Source of the DNA: Arabidopsis thaliana
Taxonomy: Eukaryota > Streptophyta > Magnoliopsida > Brassicales > Brassicaceae
Direction of reading: 5' to 3'
DNA length: 64,000 bases
NCBI RefSeq assembly: GCF_000001735.4
Contig: NC_003070.9
Span: 1,364,001-1,428,000, forward strand
Part shown: positions 27,075 to 38,651 of the stretch, piece after piece
Position numbering within the stretch: the stretch's first letter is position 1
Layout of the letters: every line of letters begins with the position of its first letter
The notes under the pieces: generated by a model
Seen by the model: the letters and a program-made list of their open reading frames with translations, nothing else
What the model was told of the DNA's origin: nothing
Database searches by the model: none
Translations under genes and position numbers: made by a program

Positions 27075-27673
27075 CGCGTTTAAAATCAGGAAGAAGACGA
27101 GATCTTCTCTAGTGATTTGAGAATTTCTAATACTCTGTATGAGCTCTCTCTCCTTGGAGTCTTTCTCACTGGCGAGATGTAGATTTCTGAATTTTCGTTA
27201 ATTAAGGTAATTAATTATAGCTGCTTCGAATCACCGTCGCAGCCGCGCGAGTCACACCAGCAACAAACCGGCGTCGGGTCTTGCAATCAAACCGACCGGT
27301 TGATTATTAAACCTGCATTTAAAAGAACGAACATTAAAATCTAATTATTTTATGTGATCCATATTTCCCATATTATAGGCGCCATTTTACAGTTAAGATT
27401 TTTCAAATTTTACAATTTGTTTTTTGAATTAGGCTTATCTTCTTTTTTTCCCCAACCATTCTCGGATGGGAACACAAGTTGCATAATTTTTACAAAAAAA
27501 ATATAATAGCCTCGACTTCACTATTTGAAAATTTTATTTTATGTATAGAAGCCTGTTAAATCCTAATGTTCGATCGGCCAAAATACCAAAACTTAAAAGT
27601 CCCAAAACAAGTAGAAAATAAATAAACAAATTAATCTACATGGTTGAACCGGGAGAATTGGATATTAGTGGAA
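27075..27673. other. O-fucosyltransferase promoter and SPS3F 3' end
   Basis: No coding sequence. It holds the 5' UTR and promoter of the O-fucosyltransferase gene, with GC-rich ACCGG-type motifs at 27268-27302, then AT-rich DNA and the SPS3F 3' UTR towards 27673. Confidence 0.6.
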
Positions 27674-30600
27674 TCAAGCAGTGGCTTTCGAGAGCTGCTT
27701 AAAAATGTCGGTTATCTCCTTAACCGGTGAATCAACCTTGAGAAAACCGATAAAAGGACTCTCTGATGGAACGATGTCGTCTCGGAGGTCTGTTGACCGG
27801 AGAAGAGCATCAGAACCCAATGTGACGAGCCCCTTGACGATAACAGTCTTGTGTGTGCCGGATATCAATTCCTCATAGTCCGTATCGCCACGATCTCCAA
27901 CCACCACGTACATGTTCGCCACATTTAGCCTCCACCGCACGAACAAGTACCTTCACCGCAACAATTAAATCGCGATAATAAGGAAACAAACATGTTCAAA
28001 AATATAATTTTGTTTTGTAGCATTTCCGTAGCAAAATGTGGTTTAGTTAACGTACCTGAGAGCTTGAGATCGAGAAGCAAGAAGAGGAACGATCTGCATT
28101 CTCGTTGAATTCCGACAATACATTGGATGGCAACGAAGGCCTCTTAGTCGTAACTTCTGACGTAAGTCATCTACTCTCATCACCTGTAGAAACCCTGATT
28201 AGATACTCTGCAGTCTGCATTAATGATTGGTACAGTTGTTGAAAATCAAACTTTACCTTGGAACGATCTTTGATCATATATGCAACGCAATGGGAATTGC
28301 TAGATGCCTGATCCTCTTGAATAAGACTTGGAGAGCCCTTGTTTCTTGCCTCACCACCAACAGCAGTAGTGTTCATCAGTTTCCACACCGTGTTCTTAAG
28401 CCCTTCCATGCCCCATCGGTAATCGATATGCGAGGAATAGTCAGGATCCGGAAGAAGCTTTCCCTCTTCCCCTCCTGGATAATACACTTCGCTCCCGCTG
28501 CTGCATATTAATGTGTCGAACTCACTCACCTGAATCTTGGCAGACTTCAAGAAGCGAGTTAATTCATCAAGCGGCATAGAAGTGGAAATCGCAAAACCAG
28601 AGTTTTTAGCCATCTGTGGATCCGATCGCACGGCTTTGATGATATTCTGAATCATCGGAACCATTGCTTTCTCATCCGGAGCTCCCTCATTGTCATAGCA
28701 ATCAACCGCTAAAACCACCAACCGTTCCCGTCGCCTCAAAACCGGATACTTGCTACCCAAGTTATCACTTTGTTTCTTCCCCTGTAATTCTGGTTTACTC
28801 TTGATTTCAGGTGTCCTCATCCGGCTCATGATTTGTTTAACCGGATCAGCAGAATTCGGTTCAAGAGACCCGTTCAACGATGGTTTATCTCCATCCATAG
28901 AGAGTCTCAGAGACATGTCTTGAACGTCTTTAAGAGAGTCGTTGAGTGAAAATTCATCGTCTTGAGCAGCCACTTCGTCCGCATCTGTCTGCCACTGCGG
29001 ATGTCTCATACGGCACGCGGCTATACGTGTAAGGTAAGTCCGGCAATGCTCAGGCCATGAGAAGAGGTGAATGTTCTTCCAACCGTTAATCCTGCACTCA
29101 TGCCATAAATTCTTCTCAGATACCAGCTTCAACAACGCATTCGCTATCGCTTCTTGATCGTGTGGATCCACAAGCAAACCGTTGTGCAATGCCTGAAGTT
29201 AAATACCATGAGAAAGAAATAAGCATTACCAATTTAAATGATTTTCAGTTTCAGGACACGTTGCTAACCCTATGAATATCAACTGGTCCTCCATTCTTTG
29301 TTGCTACCATCGGAAGTCCGTGAGCTGCAGCCTGCATTTTTAATTTTGGTTAAACCAGATTGATTAATTTCTTGTCTAGTTTGGTTTGTGAATAGATTTC
29401 TGGATACTATTTAGGTTAAACAGGATTGGAAACGAGTAAGAAGGACTATATATATATATATCACATATGCATACTTTACCTCAATGAGTGTAAGGCCAAA
29501 AGGCTCAACCAAAGCTGGATTTATGAAAACACCCTTTGTATTTGCAGCAAGTCGGTATATATCAGGAACATCAGACTGTTTATGATGCTTTGGATATGCG
29601 ACAGACCCGTAAAGATCATATTTGTCGATGAGTTTCAAGACGGTTGTAAGAACGCTAGCGTTTCCAGATGACAACTCATCTATATCATCTCGATTTCCCA
29701 TAATCAAAGTCTGCAAACACACAGGAAAAAGAATTTCAGAAACAGAGGATTCTTGGTTTCATGCTCTGGAATAAATACAGCTATTTAACAGTTACGAGAT
29801 TAGCTAGCTCCCGTAGAGGCCGACATTCGCCAAAGGCTTTCAGAAGAGTGGTTATGTTCTTCTTTGGGTCTGGTCTAGATAATGCCAAGATCATAGGTTT
29901 GTGAGGATTTGTAAAAAACCTCATAACCTGCCAAATATACGCAACGAAACATCAAACACAATCTAAAATACAAACCTCGAAAGAAGTTAATGAAGCTGCC
30001 TAGGAAAACTCACTTCAGACCAGATAGTTGGAACCGCTTTAGGAGAAGATCCCTCGGTTCCTCCTACTAAGGAAGCTAAATCTCCATCACCCTCAGGTGT
30101 ATCTTCTTGAACCTCAACGTTTGTGAAATCCATCCCCGGAGGAATAACCTGGACAACAGACTCACTAACTCACTCAATCTTACTTCATAATTATAACTTT
30201 TCCAACCTGGCTAGTTATCTGTGTACTTACCGCCATTCTTGGCATGAACCTTCCGTGGCAATTAACACCGCGTCTAGCACGAGCTCTCAAGACTTTCTCG
30301 AGTTTTACATCGAACCCATCATAAAGTCCCCACTGTTCATCAATCTCCTGCCTCGTGCTTGTTATAACAAGCTCTGCAGCATCCAGAGATAGCTCCTCGG
30401 CCTCGATCCTCCTCTTGATCTTATATGTGGAATTTATATCCTCCTTTGATTGCCTCCCTTGTTTCAAAAGCTGCTCAAGCTTGTTTCTTCCTAGAGAATG
30501 ACCCGTCAGGACCATAGGAACGTTCAACGCACCAGAAAGCAGAGCGGCACTATCCCCTGCATCCGCGTAATGTCCATGAATCACATATGGCCACACAGGC

Positions 30601-31756
30601 TTCCCCTTCCCAATCTGCTCTCCCAAAACTTTTGACATGTTTAGAATGTGAGCTAAAGCTCCATCAACAAACTCTTGGACAAACGGCCAGAGAATCTCTT
30701 TGTTTAAGTACTTATCCCGTGGACCAAACGGTATCCTAATGATATATGCTCCGCTGCTTTCCCCGGTTTCATCGCCATCACAATCTTCAGCAGTGGTTAG
30801 CATCTCCGTTGGCTCTGCATAGCTCCAATCAACTTCTGATGAGCATATCTGGCGAGTAAACAGATCAACTCGGTACACACCAGGCATTCTCGCTAAAGCT
30901 CGAGCTAGCTCCACAACATATTTCACCTAAAAATTCACAAATAAAACAAGTTAAAACAACCCTAGATACCGGATTCAAGCTTATTAAATACTTGGAACAC
31001 AATGTACCTGTCCACCAGTATCGGAATCGCTACCAAGCTCCATGTTTTCTCCACGAACCAACCCATGCAAACTGAAAAAAATACACTCACTCTTTATGTT
31101 GACCTAACATACAGAAGAATCAATGGAAGCAAGAGAGAAAATACCTGATGAGGACAACGTAAAGACGATTCTCCTTCTTATCATCAGACCAGATTTCGAG
31201 ATTGGATAAATTGCGTTGCAATTGTCTTCGAGGTGTCTCCGGTTGAACAATTTCTCCAAGACCATCACCTTTCTCTCCTTCTGATAAATCTTCAGACAAA
31301 TCCTCTGTCGCATCTCTTCTTCCCTGTTCTCTTTCCAATCTCCTATTCGCTATTCGCTGAGAATCCTCCCATTCCAACTGTAGATTCCATAAACAAAATC
31401 AAAATTCGAATACATTTCACTGTAGCAAATTGATCGACCAAAAATTAGTAAATATGAAGGACCTGCTTCTTCTTGCGAGTGAGATGCCAGATTCTCCAAC
31501 ACATATTCTCCAACCGAGAGTTACGTTCACGAGAATTGCGAGTGGCTACAACTTTGAGCCAAGTCCGGTGAAGATCGGTTTCATCGACACCAGTCACAAC
31601 TTCCTCAACGAAGTATTTAGTCGGATTGAAATATTGTCCATCACCTTCTCTCAGATTCACAGAAGCTTGTGGTTTCTGCTGCGTTTCTTCAATCCCCTGA
31701 GCTTGGCTGTCAAGAATCGCCTCCAAATACCCATTTATCCACTCGTTCCCCGCCAT
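27674..31756 (-). CDS. SPS3F: Sucrose-phosphate synthase
   Basis: Eleven exons: 31463-31756, 31145-31377, 31008-31071, 30231-30926, 30014-30148, 29796-29927, 29480-29710, 29269-29331, 28257-29192, 28056-28183, 27674-27950; 1062 aa, the usual SPS length. It makes sucrose-6-phosphate from UDP-glucose and fructose-6-phosphate in the cytosol. Visible parts: N-terminal regulatory region starting [16 protein letters not shown], a GT-B glycosyltransferase core from about residue 170 with the [16 protein letters not shown] loop, the [17 protein letters not shown] segment and the [16 protein letters not shown] donor motif, then a C-terminal sucrose-phosphate-phosphatase-like domain from about 760. That domain has VLAVDCYD where true phosphatases have DLD, so it is probably a binding rather than catalytic module. 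S156 in RNLSNLEIW lines up with the light/dark phospho-site (Ser158 in spinach). Corresponds to At1g04920. Confidence 0.97.
29447..29461. repeat. TA dinucleotide tract in SPS3F intron
   Basis: About seven TA units within the intron 29332-29479 of SPS3F. A simple microsatellite with no visible effect on splice sites. Confidence 0.8.
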
Positions 31757-32545
31757 TCTGAGTTTGTCCTCTGTTTCTCGAGAAAACTGAGATCGGTGCT
31801 CTTTGTTTCTTGGAGAGTAAGAAACTAGAATTGGGGTTAGTGTGAAAGAAAGAAACAGAGAGCTGAAAATGAAAAGTGTAAACAATCGAGAAAAATAGAA
31901 AGCAAGAGTTGATTGCGGGAAAAAGTTTACTTCAGAAAAGGGAAGAGGATTTTACAGAAATGGCGGATTAAACGTGAGCGAGAGAGATCATCGGTAGTTT
32001 AGTAGTTGCATGTGTGGAGCAATGACAAAAATTAGTTCTTAGCGGCGATGACACGTGTTTGTTGTAATTACGTGGCAAATGTAACGGAAAGAGAGTTTAA
32101 ATATGAGCGTTTGTTATCTTCTCTGTCCGCTTCCCTATGCGATTCTCTCTCGAAAAGCCTCTAATCCAATTAGAGACTTCCACCTATTTACTACAAAATC
32201 TCAATTTTTCTCAAATCTTGTTTATAAAGTTACAATTAGTCGAATGACAGTAAAGTTTATTTATTACCACTTCGCTGATTGACACATGTGTAAGAGAAGA
32301 AATTTTTATTGTCAAATTAGTAAAAGCTGACTTTAAGGAAACAATTTTATCTTCCTCTTTAGTTTTAGGAAGAATGAAACACTATTCATTGAGTAGTCCT
32401 ACTAATCTATAGAAGACGAAGAAGAACACACCTATACTATTACTACACGTATGTTGTTACGTGGTACTAGTATGCTAAATCAACAACAGTCATATGAAGC
32501 TAATTCCTAACAAAACTTTACCCTTTTTTAGTCGTTCTTCAAGCA
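31757..32545. other. SPS3F 5' UTR/promoter and 3' region of LIN37-like gene
   Basis: No gene supported. The frame of SPS3F stays open upstream of its ATG to about 31885 but offers no further ATG there. ACGT-core motifs (GACACGTG near 32049, TACGTGG near 32070) resemble G-box/ABRE elements and lie about 300 bp upstream of the SPS3F start. Confidence 0.5.
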
Positions 32546-34988
32546 TCATCGGTCTTCGGATTGTGCCAGAATAAGAGTTATTCTTTCTTTGTACCTCCTG
32601 ATCCTCCTCGACCGTTCTTCTCGTAATCTGAAAGAGAAAGAAATCCGCTTTTTCAAGTTACCAAAATATTCTGCTAGATTTGCTTTGATGATTATGAAAA
32701 CTAATCCATGAATCTTGTGGGGAGCTTTATCTTTCAAATACTACACGACCTAAGGAGCAAAAAGAGAGAATAGTGGGGAGCTTACTGTGCACGGACTTTC
32801 TTAGCTCGCTCGATGTGTCTTTTCAAAAGATCCTTCTCAGATAATTGCTTTACAGCTTCCTCGTCCTGAGATCATCAAAGAAAAGAGTGGAATCAAACGT
32901 CATGTAGTAAATATTCAAGAGCTGAAATTAGCAACAGCAGGAAAGAATCAGACTAATGTCTTCTGTTCTGCTCAGATAGAATCAATGGTTCTTGAAGACT
33001 TAACACAAACCTCTTTGTCTTCATCCGCTGATTCTTCATCTGGATCATCTGGTACACTTGTCTCTGTTGTTAAATCCACAGGTAACGGTTTTGGCAAAGG
33101 TTTCATTATACCACTCCTTTGCGGCTGTCAACAGAGAAACTGAAAGTTAGATTAGTCCCAGATATATGGTTACGCTCAAGAGATTGCAGATGCACATTTC
33201 CATTGCAAAGCAGATAACAAGCTTTGAGTATGCAATTGAAGATCATTTAACTAAGATTGGCTTCTAAAAATATAACTATATCAAGAAAGAATCCTCTAAC
33301 TAGCACGGATGCAAATAGGTGAGTGATCAAAAGTAATTTAGTTTCCAAATTCGAGTAAATTTGGCATTCTGAGAGGTTTTCTGAATCAAAACCCCACAAA
33401 CCAATATCTTGAAAATACAACCGATGAATCTTTTATCAAGCGGAGTCGTCAATGACACTAACATCCTACTCTAACAGCAGCATATAAAGTGCGAACCTGA
33501 ATTCCAACGTGAGCACCATTTTTCAACCACGATCGACCAAGTGAATAAAGAGAAGAAGACCCCTCAGTGATTCGGACCTGTAAACAGTTGAATAGTATTA
33601 CAATCTAAACTTAACAGATGTCTTTTCCAAATTCTCAAACAAGCAGTACATATGATAGTAGGCTTACCTTTCTCCCTCTAACAACGGCAAGAGCCCCATC
33701 CTTGCTTCTAATAACAAGGAAGAAGAAACAGCAAGGCAACTAAGTCTCTTGAACAAGTTTTTTTTAAAATAATATTTTCAGTGAAACCAAAAGAAAGGTA
33801 ATATCAAAGTAGAGAAATTTGATGTTCACCTGGCCTTTCTATTCCTGCTAGTGTCTAGAATTGAAGTTGGGGGCGGGGCAACCTAAGTACCAAAATTTAC
33901 GAAAATGAGAAAATGTGACTGGAGCAAGAGCAATAATCAAAAGTAAGTAGGTGCAAACCAACTATTAAGAGAAGAACAGCTTAACATTTGCTAAGATATA
34001 AAAGCATTTTCAAGTCTTCCTCATTCCACAAAAGAGAATTTTCAAGACCAGAGTAAAGCAGGCACATAGCAGGACAAAGAACCAAAATAGAAAGATAACT
34101 AGATCCAATTACTAACTATCACATGGTTTATAAGAAAACCATGAAAGACACGTCCAACAACTCACATTGTTGTATAACTAGACTAGTCGATCAAAATTCT
34201 AGAACTACATGCATTAGTTCGAATGAGAATCACTCTGACAAAAATGGATCCAATATTAACCAAGATGATTCTTAAGTCACGGTACAGTCAGATTCAGTTC
34301 TACTAAGACTCCAATCAAGAAACTTTGGATCATCTCGAGCATTTTCCCCACTAATCTTTCCACTACTTAGCTAGAATCTAAGCATTAACAAATGAAACAT
34401 GACAAGCAGAAATTGAGGACTTCATCTAAGAAACCTCACCCGCGGTTGCAGAAATTGAGGACTTGCTCTAATGGGACCCAACCCAACAGGAGAACCCAAT
34501 CCAAGGCGTGGTAATGGACGAATCTGAGGATTTCTCTCCCTTATAAACTGCTGCAACAAGGATTCCATTTGACGCTGCTCATATGGTCCAGGATCGTAAG
34601 TAAAACTCGGGCGAGGAGGGTACCCACTCAGATTACCAGCCGTCACGGAAGGATCTGCGACGAATCCTCGAACAGGTCGGGCTGAAAACCCTCGACCCGG
34701 TAGAGCAAACGGGTAAAGAACAGCTGACGGATCTTGAATTTGGCGTCTGACCGGAATCGAATGTGCGTAGAGGTTATTACTATAAGCAGATTGTTGTTGG
34801 AACGGATTAGGGTGGCGAAGCGGAGCTATGGGTCTGTAAGTCGGCGGCGGTAGTGGCGGCGGAGCAGGAGGTGGCTGAGACGGCGGTGGTCTAACAGTGT
34901 TTACTGGTGTTACCGGAGTTTCCGATGCGGTGGATAGAGACGGAGACACCGTTAGAGATGCGGAGGAGTTGGGATCGGGAATTGACAT
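32546..34988 (-). CDS. Proline-rich protein resembling DREAM complex subunit LIN37
   Basis: Seven exons: 34440-34988, 33830-33882, 33668-33707, 33497-33577, 33011-33124, 32786-32865, 32546-32627; 332 aa. Residues 1-60 are rich in Pro/Ser/Thr, with PPPSQPPPAPPPLPPP, which explains an old hydroxyproline-rich label, but there is no signal peptide or extensin repeat. The C-terminal half looks different: a basic strand region VVRGRKVRITEG followed by LYSLGRSWLKNG (224-235), a short proline segment KPLPKPLPVD, an acidic linker, and a charged helix (LLKRHIERAKKVRAQLREER...). This order matches animal LIN37, where LYxxxRxWxxN is conserved. LIN37 belongs to the MuvB core of the DREAM complex, which represses cell-cycle genes. 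Plants have LIN37-type proteins; assignment here (At1g04930 by recall) is inference from motif order. Confidence 0.85.
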
Positions 34989-35587
34989 TCCGACGGCGGA
35001 AGGAATTTGTCGATTCGATTTTCAAAAGAATTTTTGGGGAAACAGTAAAAAGAAAAAAAAAAGTTTCAAATTTGGTCACGGTTTAATAATGCGCGAACCC
35101 TCTTACTCATAGGGAGGTTTTCAGGTTTTGGGCCGATCTGGGCCTGAGGGTATTAGTGTCAATTTAAACACGGGAGAGAAAGAGAGAGTAATCGCCATTT
35201 TTCTTTATTGGGGGAGTGAAGAAGGATAGGATTCAGATGATGAAGTACAGATGAATGCTCCATAAACCCTACTCTTCTTCTTTTACCTCCAGCTTCGATT
35301 ATACCATTCCTTGTTTGTGAAGGTTCGTAACTTCTTCTTCTCTCTAAATTATCTCATGGATTTATGAAAAGAATCGATTTTGTTTGATTTATGGGTTCTA
35401 ATTAGTCGAAGCGCTTGGGTAGGTTTGCAATGTTCTAGCTGGTCTTGAGCAATCTCTGGTTTAGGGTACCGAAATATGTTTATGGGAATTGAAATTTATC
35501 GGATGAGATTTTGTTTCTACAGTCGTCTGTTCAAATTCGATTTCCCATGTTTCGTTTGTTTTGGTATAGGCATTTTAGTTGGTAAGG
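34989..35587. other. Divergent promoter between LIN37-like gene and TIC20-I
   Basis: About 600 bp shared by two genes. It holds a pair of TGGGCC site II motifs (35129-35134 and 35139-35144) and pyrimidine-rich leader sequence. A 5' UTR intron for TIC20-I ending at about 35570 is possible (TATAG acceptor), but I cannot fix it. Confidence 0.55.
35129..35144. promoter_or_regulatory. Tandem site II (TGGGCC) pair
   Basis: Two TGGGCC copies with starts 10 bp apart, so on the same face of the helix, between two divergent genes. Site II motifs are bound by TCP factors and are frequent in promoters of plant growth and housekeeping genes. Confidence 0.6.
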
Positions 35588-36616
35588 ATGATAACTGGAT
35601 ACAGCACGCCAAGTGCACATGTTCTAATGAGCTCTCGGGCATTCAAGTCATCATCATATAGAGCTGCAGCAGGACAGACTCAACATTATCTTGCTCGAAG
35701 TTCATTGCCTGTCGTAAAGAACTCGTGGGGATCACCACCTTCACCTTTCAATGAGCTTCCGAGAGTGTCAAGAGGCATGTGAATTTCTTCTACTCATATG
35801 GTTTCAAACACTTATTATCATATATCCCTGCTTATATCTGTAAATTGCTCCAATGAGTTTATATGATGTGAATATTAAAAGACCTGTCCATGGGCTGAAA
35901 CTAGGATAAGTGACTTTGGTATTTCAAAGGTGCTGCTTTTGTTTCCTAATTCAATCTTGTATACTTTGATTGTTTTAGGTGTGCCTCTGTCATATCTCTC
36001 AGCCTCGTCTTCTCTGCTTCTGAATGGAGAACAAGGTAGTCTATCTGGTACATTACCTGTGTTACCTGTCCGCAGAAAAACTCTTTTGACTCCACGAGCG
36101 TCAAAAGATGTACCTTCTAGCTTCCGATTTCCCCCGATGACCAAGAAGCCACAATGGTGGTGGAGAACTTTGGCTTGCCTGCCTTACCTAATGCCACTGC
36201 ATGAAACTTGGATGTATGCAGAAACCGCTTACCATCTCCACCCATTCCTAGAAGATTTTGAATTCTTAACCTACCCATTTCTAGGCGCCATAGGAAGATT
36301 ACCAAGCTGGTTCCTCATGGCTTACTTTTTTGTAGCTTATCTAGGGATAGTGCGAAGAAAAGAATGGCCTCACTTCTTCAGGTTCCATGTAGTGATGGGT
36401 ATGCTGCTTGAAATCGCACTCCAGGTTATAGGGACCGTTAGCAAGTGGATGCCTCTTGGAGTCTATTGGGGTAAGTTTGGGATGCATTTCTGGACTGCTG
36501 TTGCGTTTGCTTATCTGTTTACCGTCCTTGAAAGCATACGGTGTGCACTTGCGGGTATGTACGCAGACATCCCGTTTGTCTGTGATGCTGCCTATATCCA
36601 GATTCCGTACGACTAA
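35588..36616 (+). CDS. TIC20-I: TIC20-I, chloroplast inner envelope protein import channel
   Basis: Two exons, 35588-35774 and 35979-36616, give 274 aa, the length I recall for TIC20-I (At1g04940). The first ~100 residues are rich in Ser, Arg and Ala and poor in acids, a chloroplast transit peptide. The mature part has four membrane segments: around WWRTLACLPYLMPL, LPSWFLMAYFFVAYLGIV, FHVVMGMLLEIALQVIGTV and FWTAVAFAYLFTVLESI. TIC20 is the core of the 1-MDa inner-envelope translocon with TIC214, TIC100 and TIC56. The frame needs the intron to start with GC (AAGAG/GCATGT) rather than GT. A canonical alternative (GT at 35779 with AG at 35903-35904) is also in frame and would insert 26 hydrophobic residues in the transit peptide region. 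Confidence 0.94.
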
Positions 36617-36968
36617 GAAGAAACAACATTGGATCGTTATGACTCCTCTTTTTTTTTTTTTTTGTTAATTAGGTCCTTGTTTTGTTGTTACAATGACTCT
36701 TCTTGAATGACAATTATGTTTGTAATCAACGTTTCATGAACGCAGCCGTCAAAGTTACAAACTTTTGAACATGGATTGGCTATGAAACCAAAAATATAAT
36801 CGAACATTTTTGGGGGTGTATTTTGGGAAAGAAATATAATTAGGTGGACTAAAATGTAAATCCAAATTTCCTTTTTTAAACCCTAATTTTGACACAACTC
36901 TAGTTTCATAAACCTTGAGCTCGCCCTCCTCCAAAACCTTAACGTATGTTGTTGATTCCGGACAAAAT
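36617..36968. other. TIC20-I 3' UTR and short promoter of the HIT zinc-finger gene
   Basis: Only about 350 bp separates two plus-strand genes. It has a T15 run at 36649-36663 just after the TIC20-I stop, and a telo-box at 36878-36886 shortly before the next ATG. Confidence 0.6.
36878..36886. promoter_or_regulatory. Telo-box (AAACCCTAA) upstream of HIT zinc-finger gene
   Basis: Exact AAACCCTAA, 83 bases before the ATG at 36969. Telo-boxes are typical of ribosome-biogenesis genes in Arabidopsis, which agrees with the snoRNP-assembly role inferred for the gene downstream. Confidence 0.65.
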
Positions 36969-38651
36969 ATGAAAGATTCGGTCTGCGAAGAGTGCAAACA
37001 AAATCCATGGAAGTACAAATGTCCCGGATGTTCAATTCGATCGTGTGCCCTTCCCTGTGTGAAAGCCCACAAGCAGCGAACAGGTTGTACCGGAAAAAGG
37101 AAGTTCACCGACGTCGTTCCCCTCTCCAAGTTCGACGACAATCTCCTCCTCTCTGGTATAATTCTAATCTGGGTTTTATGTGAATCTGTTTTTTCGTTTC
37201 GTGATTTTCAAAAGTTTTCACCTTTAAAGTGTTTGTTTGTATTTGATTCTTCTATGTTTGATTGATGGAAATATCTCTTCTTTTTTTGTGCTTGCATGTT
37301 AGACTACAATATGCTTGAGGAAACAAAAAGAGTAGCCGAGTCTGCTCTGAGAAGGAGAAGTCAATTATGCAAAAATCATTATTCTTATAAGTTACCCTAT
37401 CTTCTTAAGAGCCTTCAAAGTGCTGCTTATAGCCGCAGAACTAAGCTATGGTATCTCCCTAGTGGAATGTTAAAGAGGGAAAATAATCAGTCCAGATACG
37501 ATAATAGGTAATCTCTTTTTATTCCAAGTCTGAGCTTTTATGATTGCATACAATTTCTAGCAAAATATACTTGATCTTTGATCTGCTCTGTAAAGAAAGA
37601 TGCTTTAACTGAAGTGCGGCTATTGCCTTACTTTCTGACTAGTCTTCTTTTGCTGTTGATGGATTTTTGCTTTAGGAGCAAGTGTATCTCGTGGACAATA
37701 GAGTGGCGGTTTCACTCTACAGATGTCATTCTTGTTGACCATGGGTTAGTATTACTCTCTAGGGCTGAAAATCATATTTGTTTATTGAGACATGTGGTTT
37801 TGTTCTTTCATCTGTCTCTATTGATACTGAAAAAATCCATCCCAGAGTTGGTGAAGATAGAAACCTATGCTCAGTGATAAAGAATCATCTCAAGCCTGGC
37901 CCCTGGATTCACAAGCTCAAGCCTTTTTGTGATGTGGATCTTGATTCTCTCAAACTTTTTATACGCCAATACCCAAAGGTTTGCTTTTATTCTCACACTA
38001 TTATTCCCGTCTTTGTATATTTTGCCATGTCTAACAAAATATTAACCTTTTTTTCCTTGCTCACAGGGTGCAAAGGCTCCTTTCAAGGAGCTGGACATCA
38101 AAGCTCCTTTGAGGAAACAGCTTGCCAAAGTTGTTATATTAGAGTACCCGGTGATCCATGTATATCTACCTTCACAGAGCTATGAATTTAAAGTTATCAA
38201 AGACTTTAACACGACACCTAATCCTAATGATTCGTTATACGATGGTCATGGATGCACAAATGGTATAACCTTCCGAGAAGAAGAAATAGAAGAAGACGAC
38301 ATTGACTCCTTTGAGCCAGAGGTTCTTGGTCTTATGAAACAAATGAACTATAACCCGTGTCTGCGAGTCTCAGAGAAAAGCAAGGCAGAGGGCGTTGGTA
38401 CCAACAACTCAAATCCTCAGGTTGATACCACAGAACAAGAAGATGCCGGTAACATGGAGCTTGAATTTGAGCAAGGGTTAATAGACACATACTCAGATCT
38501 TTTTGCGGAGATGAACCCAGGTGACTATTTCAACTTTGAATGTGAATTTGCAAAGGGGTTGGATTCGGATGATAATTGCAATCTCCAAAATTTAGATACT
38601 GATTTCATCGCTGATGGACTAGATTTAGAAGAAGGGGAAATCGTCGAATGA
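36969..38651 (+). CDS. HIT-type zinc-finger protein, BCD1/ZNHIT6-like box C/D snoRNP assembly factor
   Basis: Five exons: 36969-37155, 37303-37507, 37676-37744, 37846-37978, 38067-38651; 392 aa. The N-terminus is a complete HIT zinc finger: C6/C9, C18/C21, C26/C30, H34/C40. The middle contains the BCD1-like block (WTIEWRFHSTDVILVDHG, NHLKPGPWIHKLKPF, LKLFIRQYPKGAKAPFKELD, VVILEYPVIHVYLP). The tail is very acidic (IEEDDIDSFEPE and repeated Asp/Glu). Yeast Bcd1 and human ZNHIT6 bind Nop58/Rvb complexes and are needed for stable box C/D snoRNAs; nucleolar or nuclear action is inferred. Intron 37745-37845 was placed by the need to keep the conserved block in frame. Corresponds to At1g04945 by recall. 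Confidence 0.88.

Noticed and set aside
31445..31885. Hydrophobic signal-like extension in frame upstream of the SPS3F start
   Set aside because: The open frame begins with TTG, not ATG, at 31883-31885; the first ATG is 31756, which gives the known SPS N-terminus and a cytosolic protein.
35875..36144. Minus-strand open frame over TIC20-I exon 2
   Set aside because: Pure antisense shadow of the transit-peptide region.
36649..36663. Poly(T) run read as an RNA polymerase III terminator
   Set aside because: It follows directly on the TIC20-I stop codon inside its 3' UTR and no Pol III gene is upstream.
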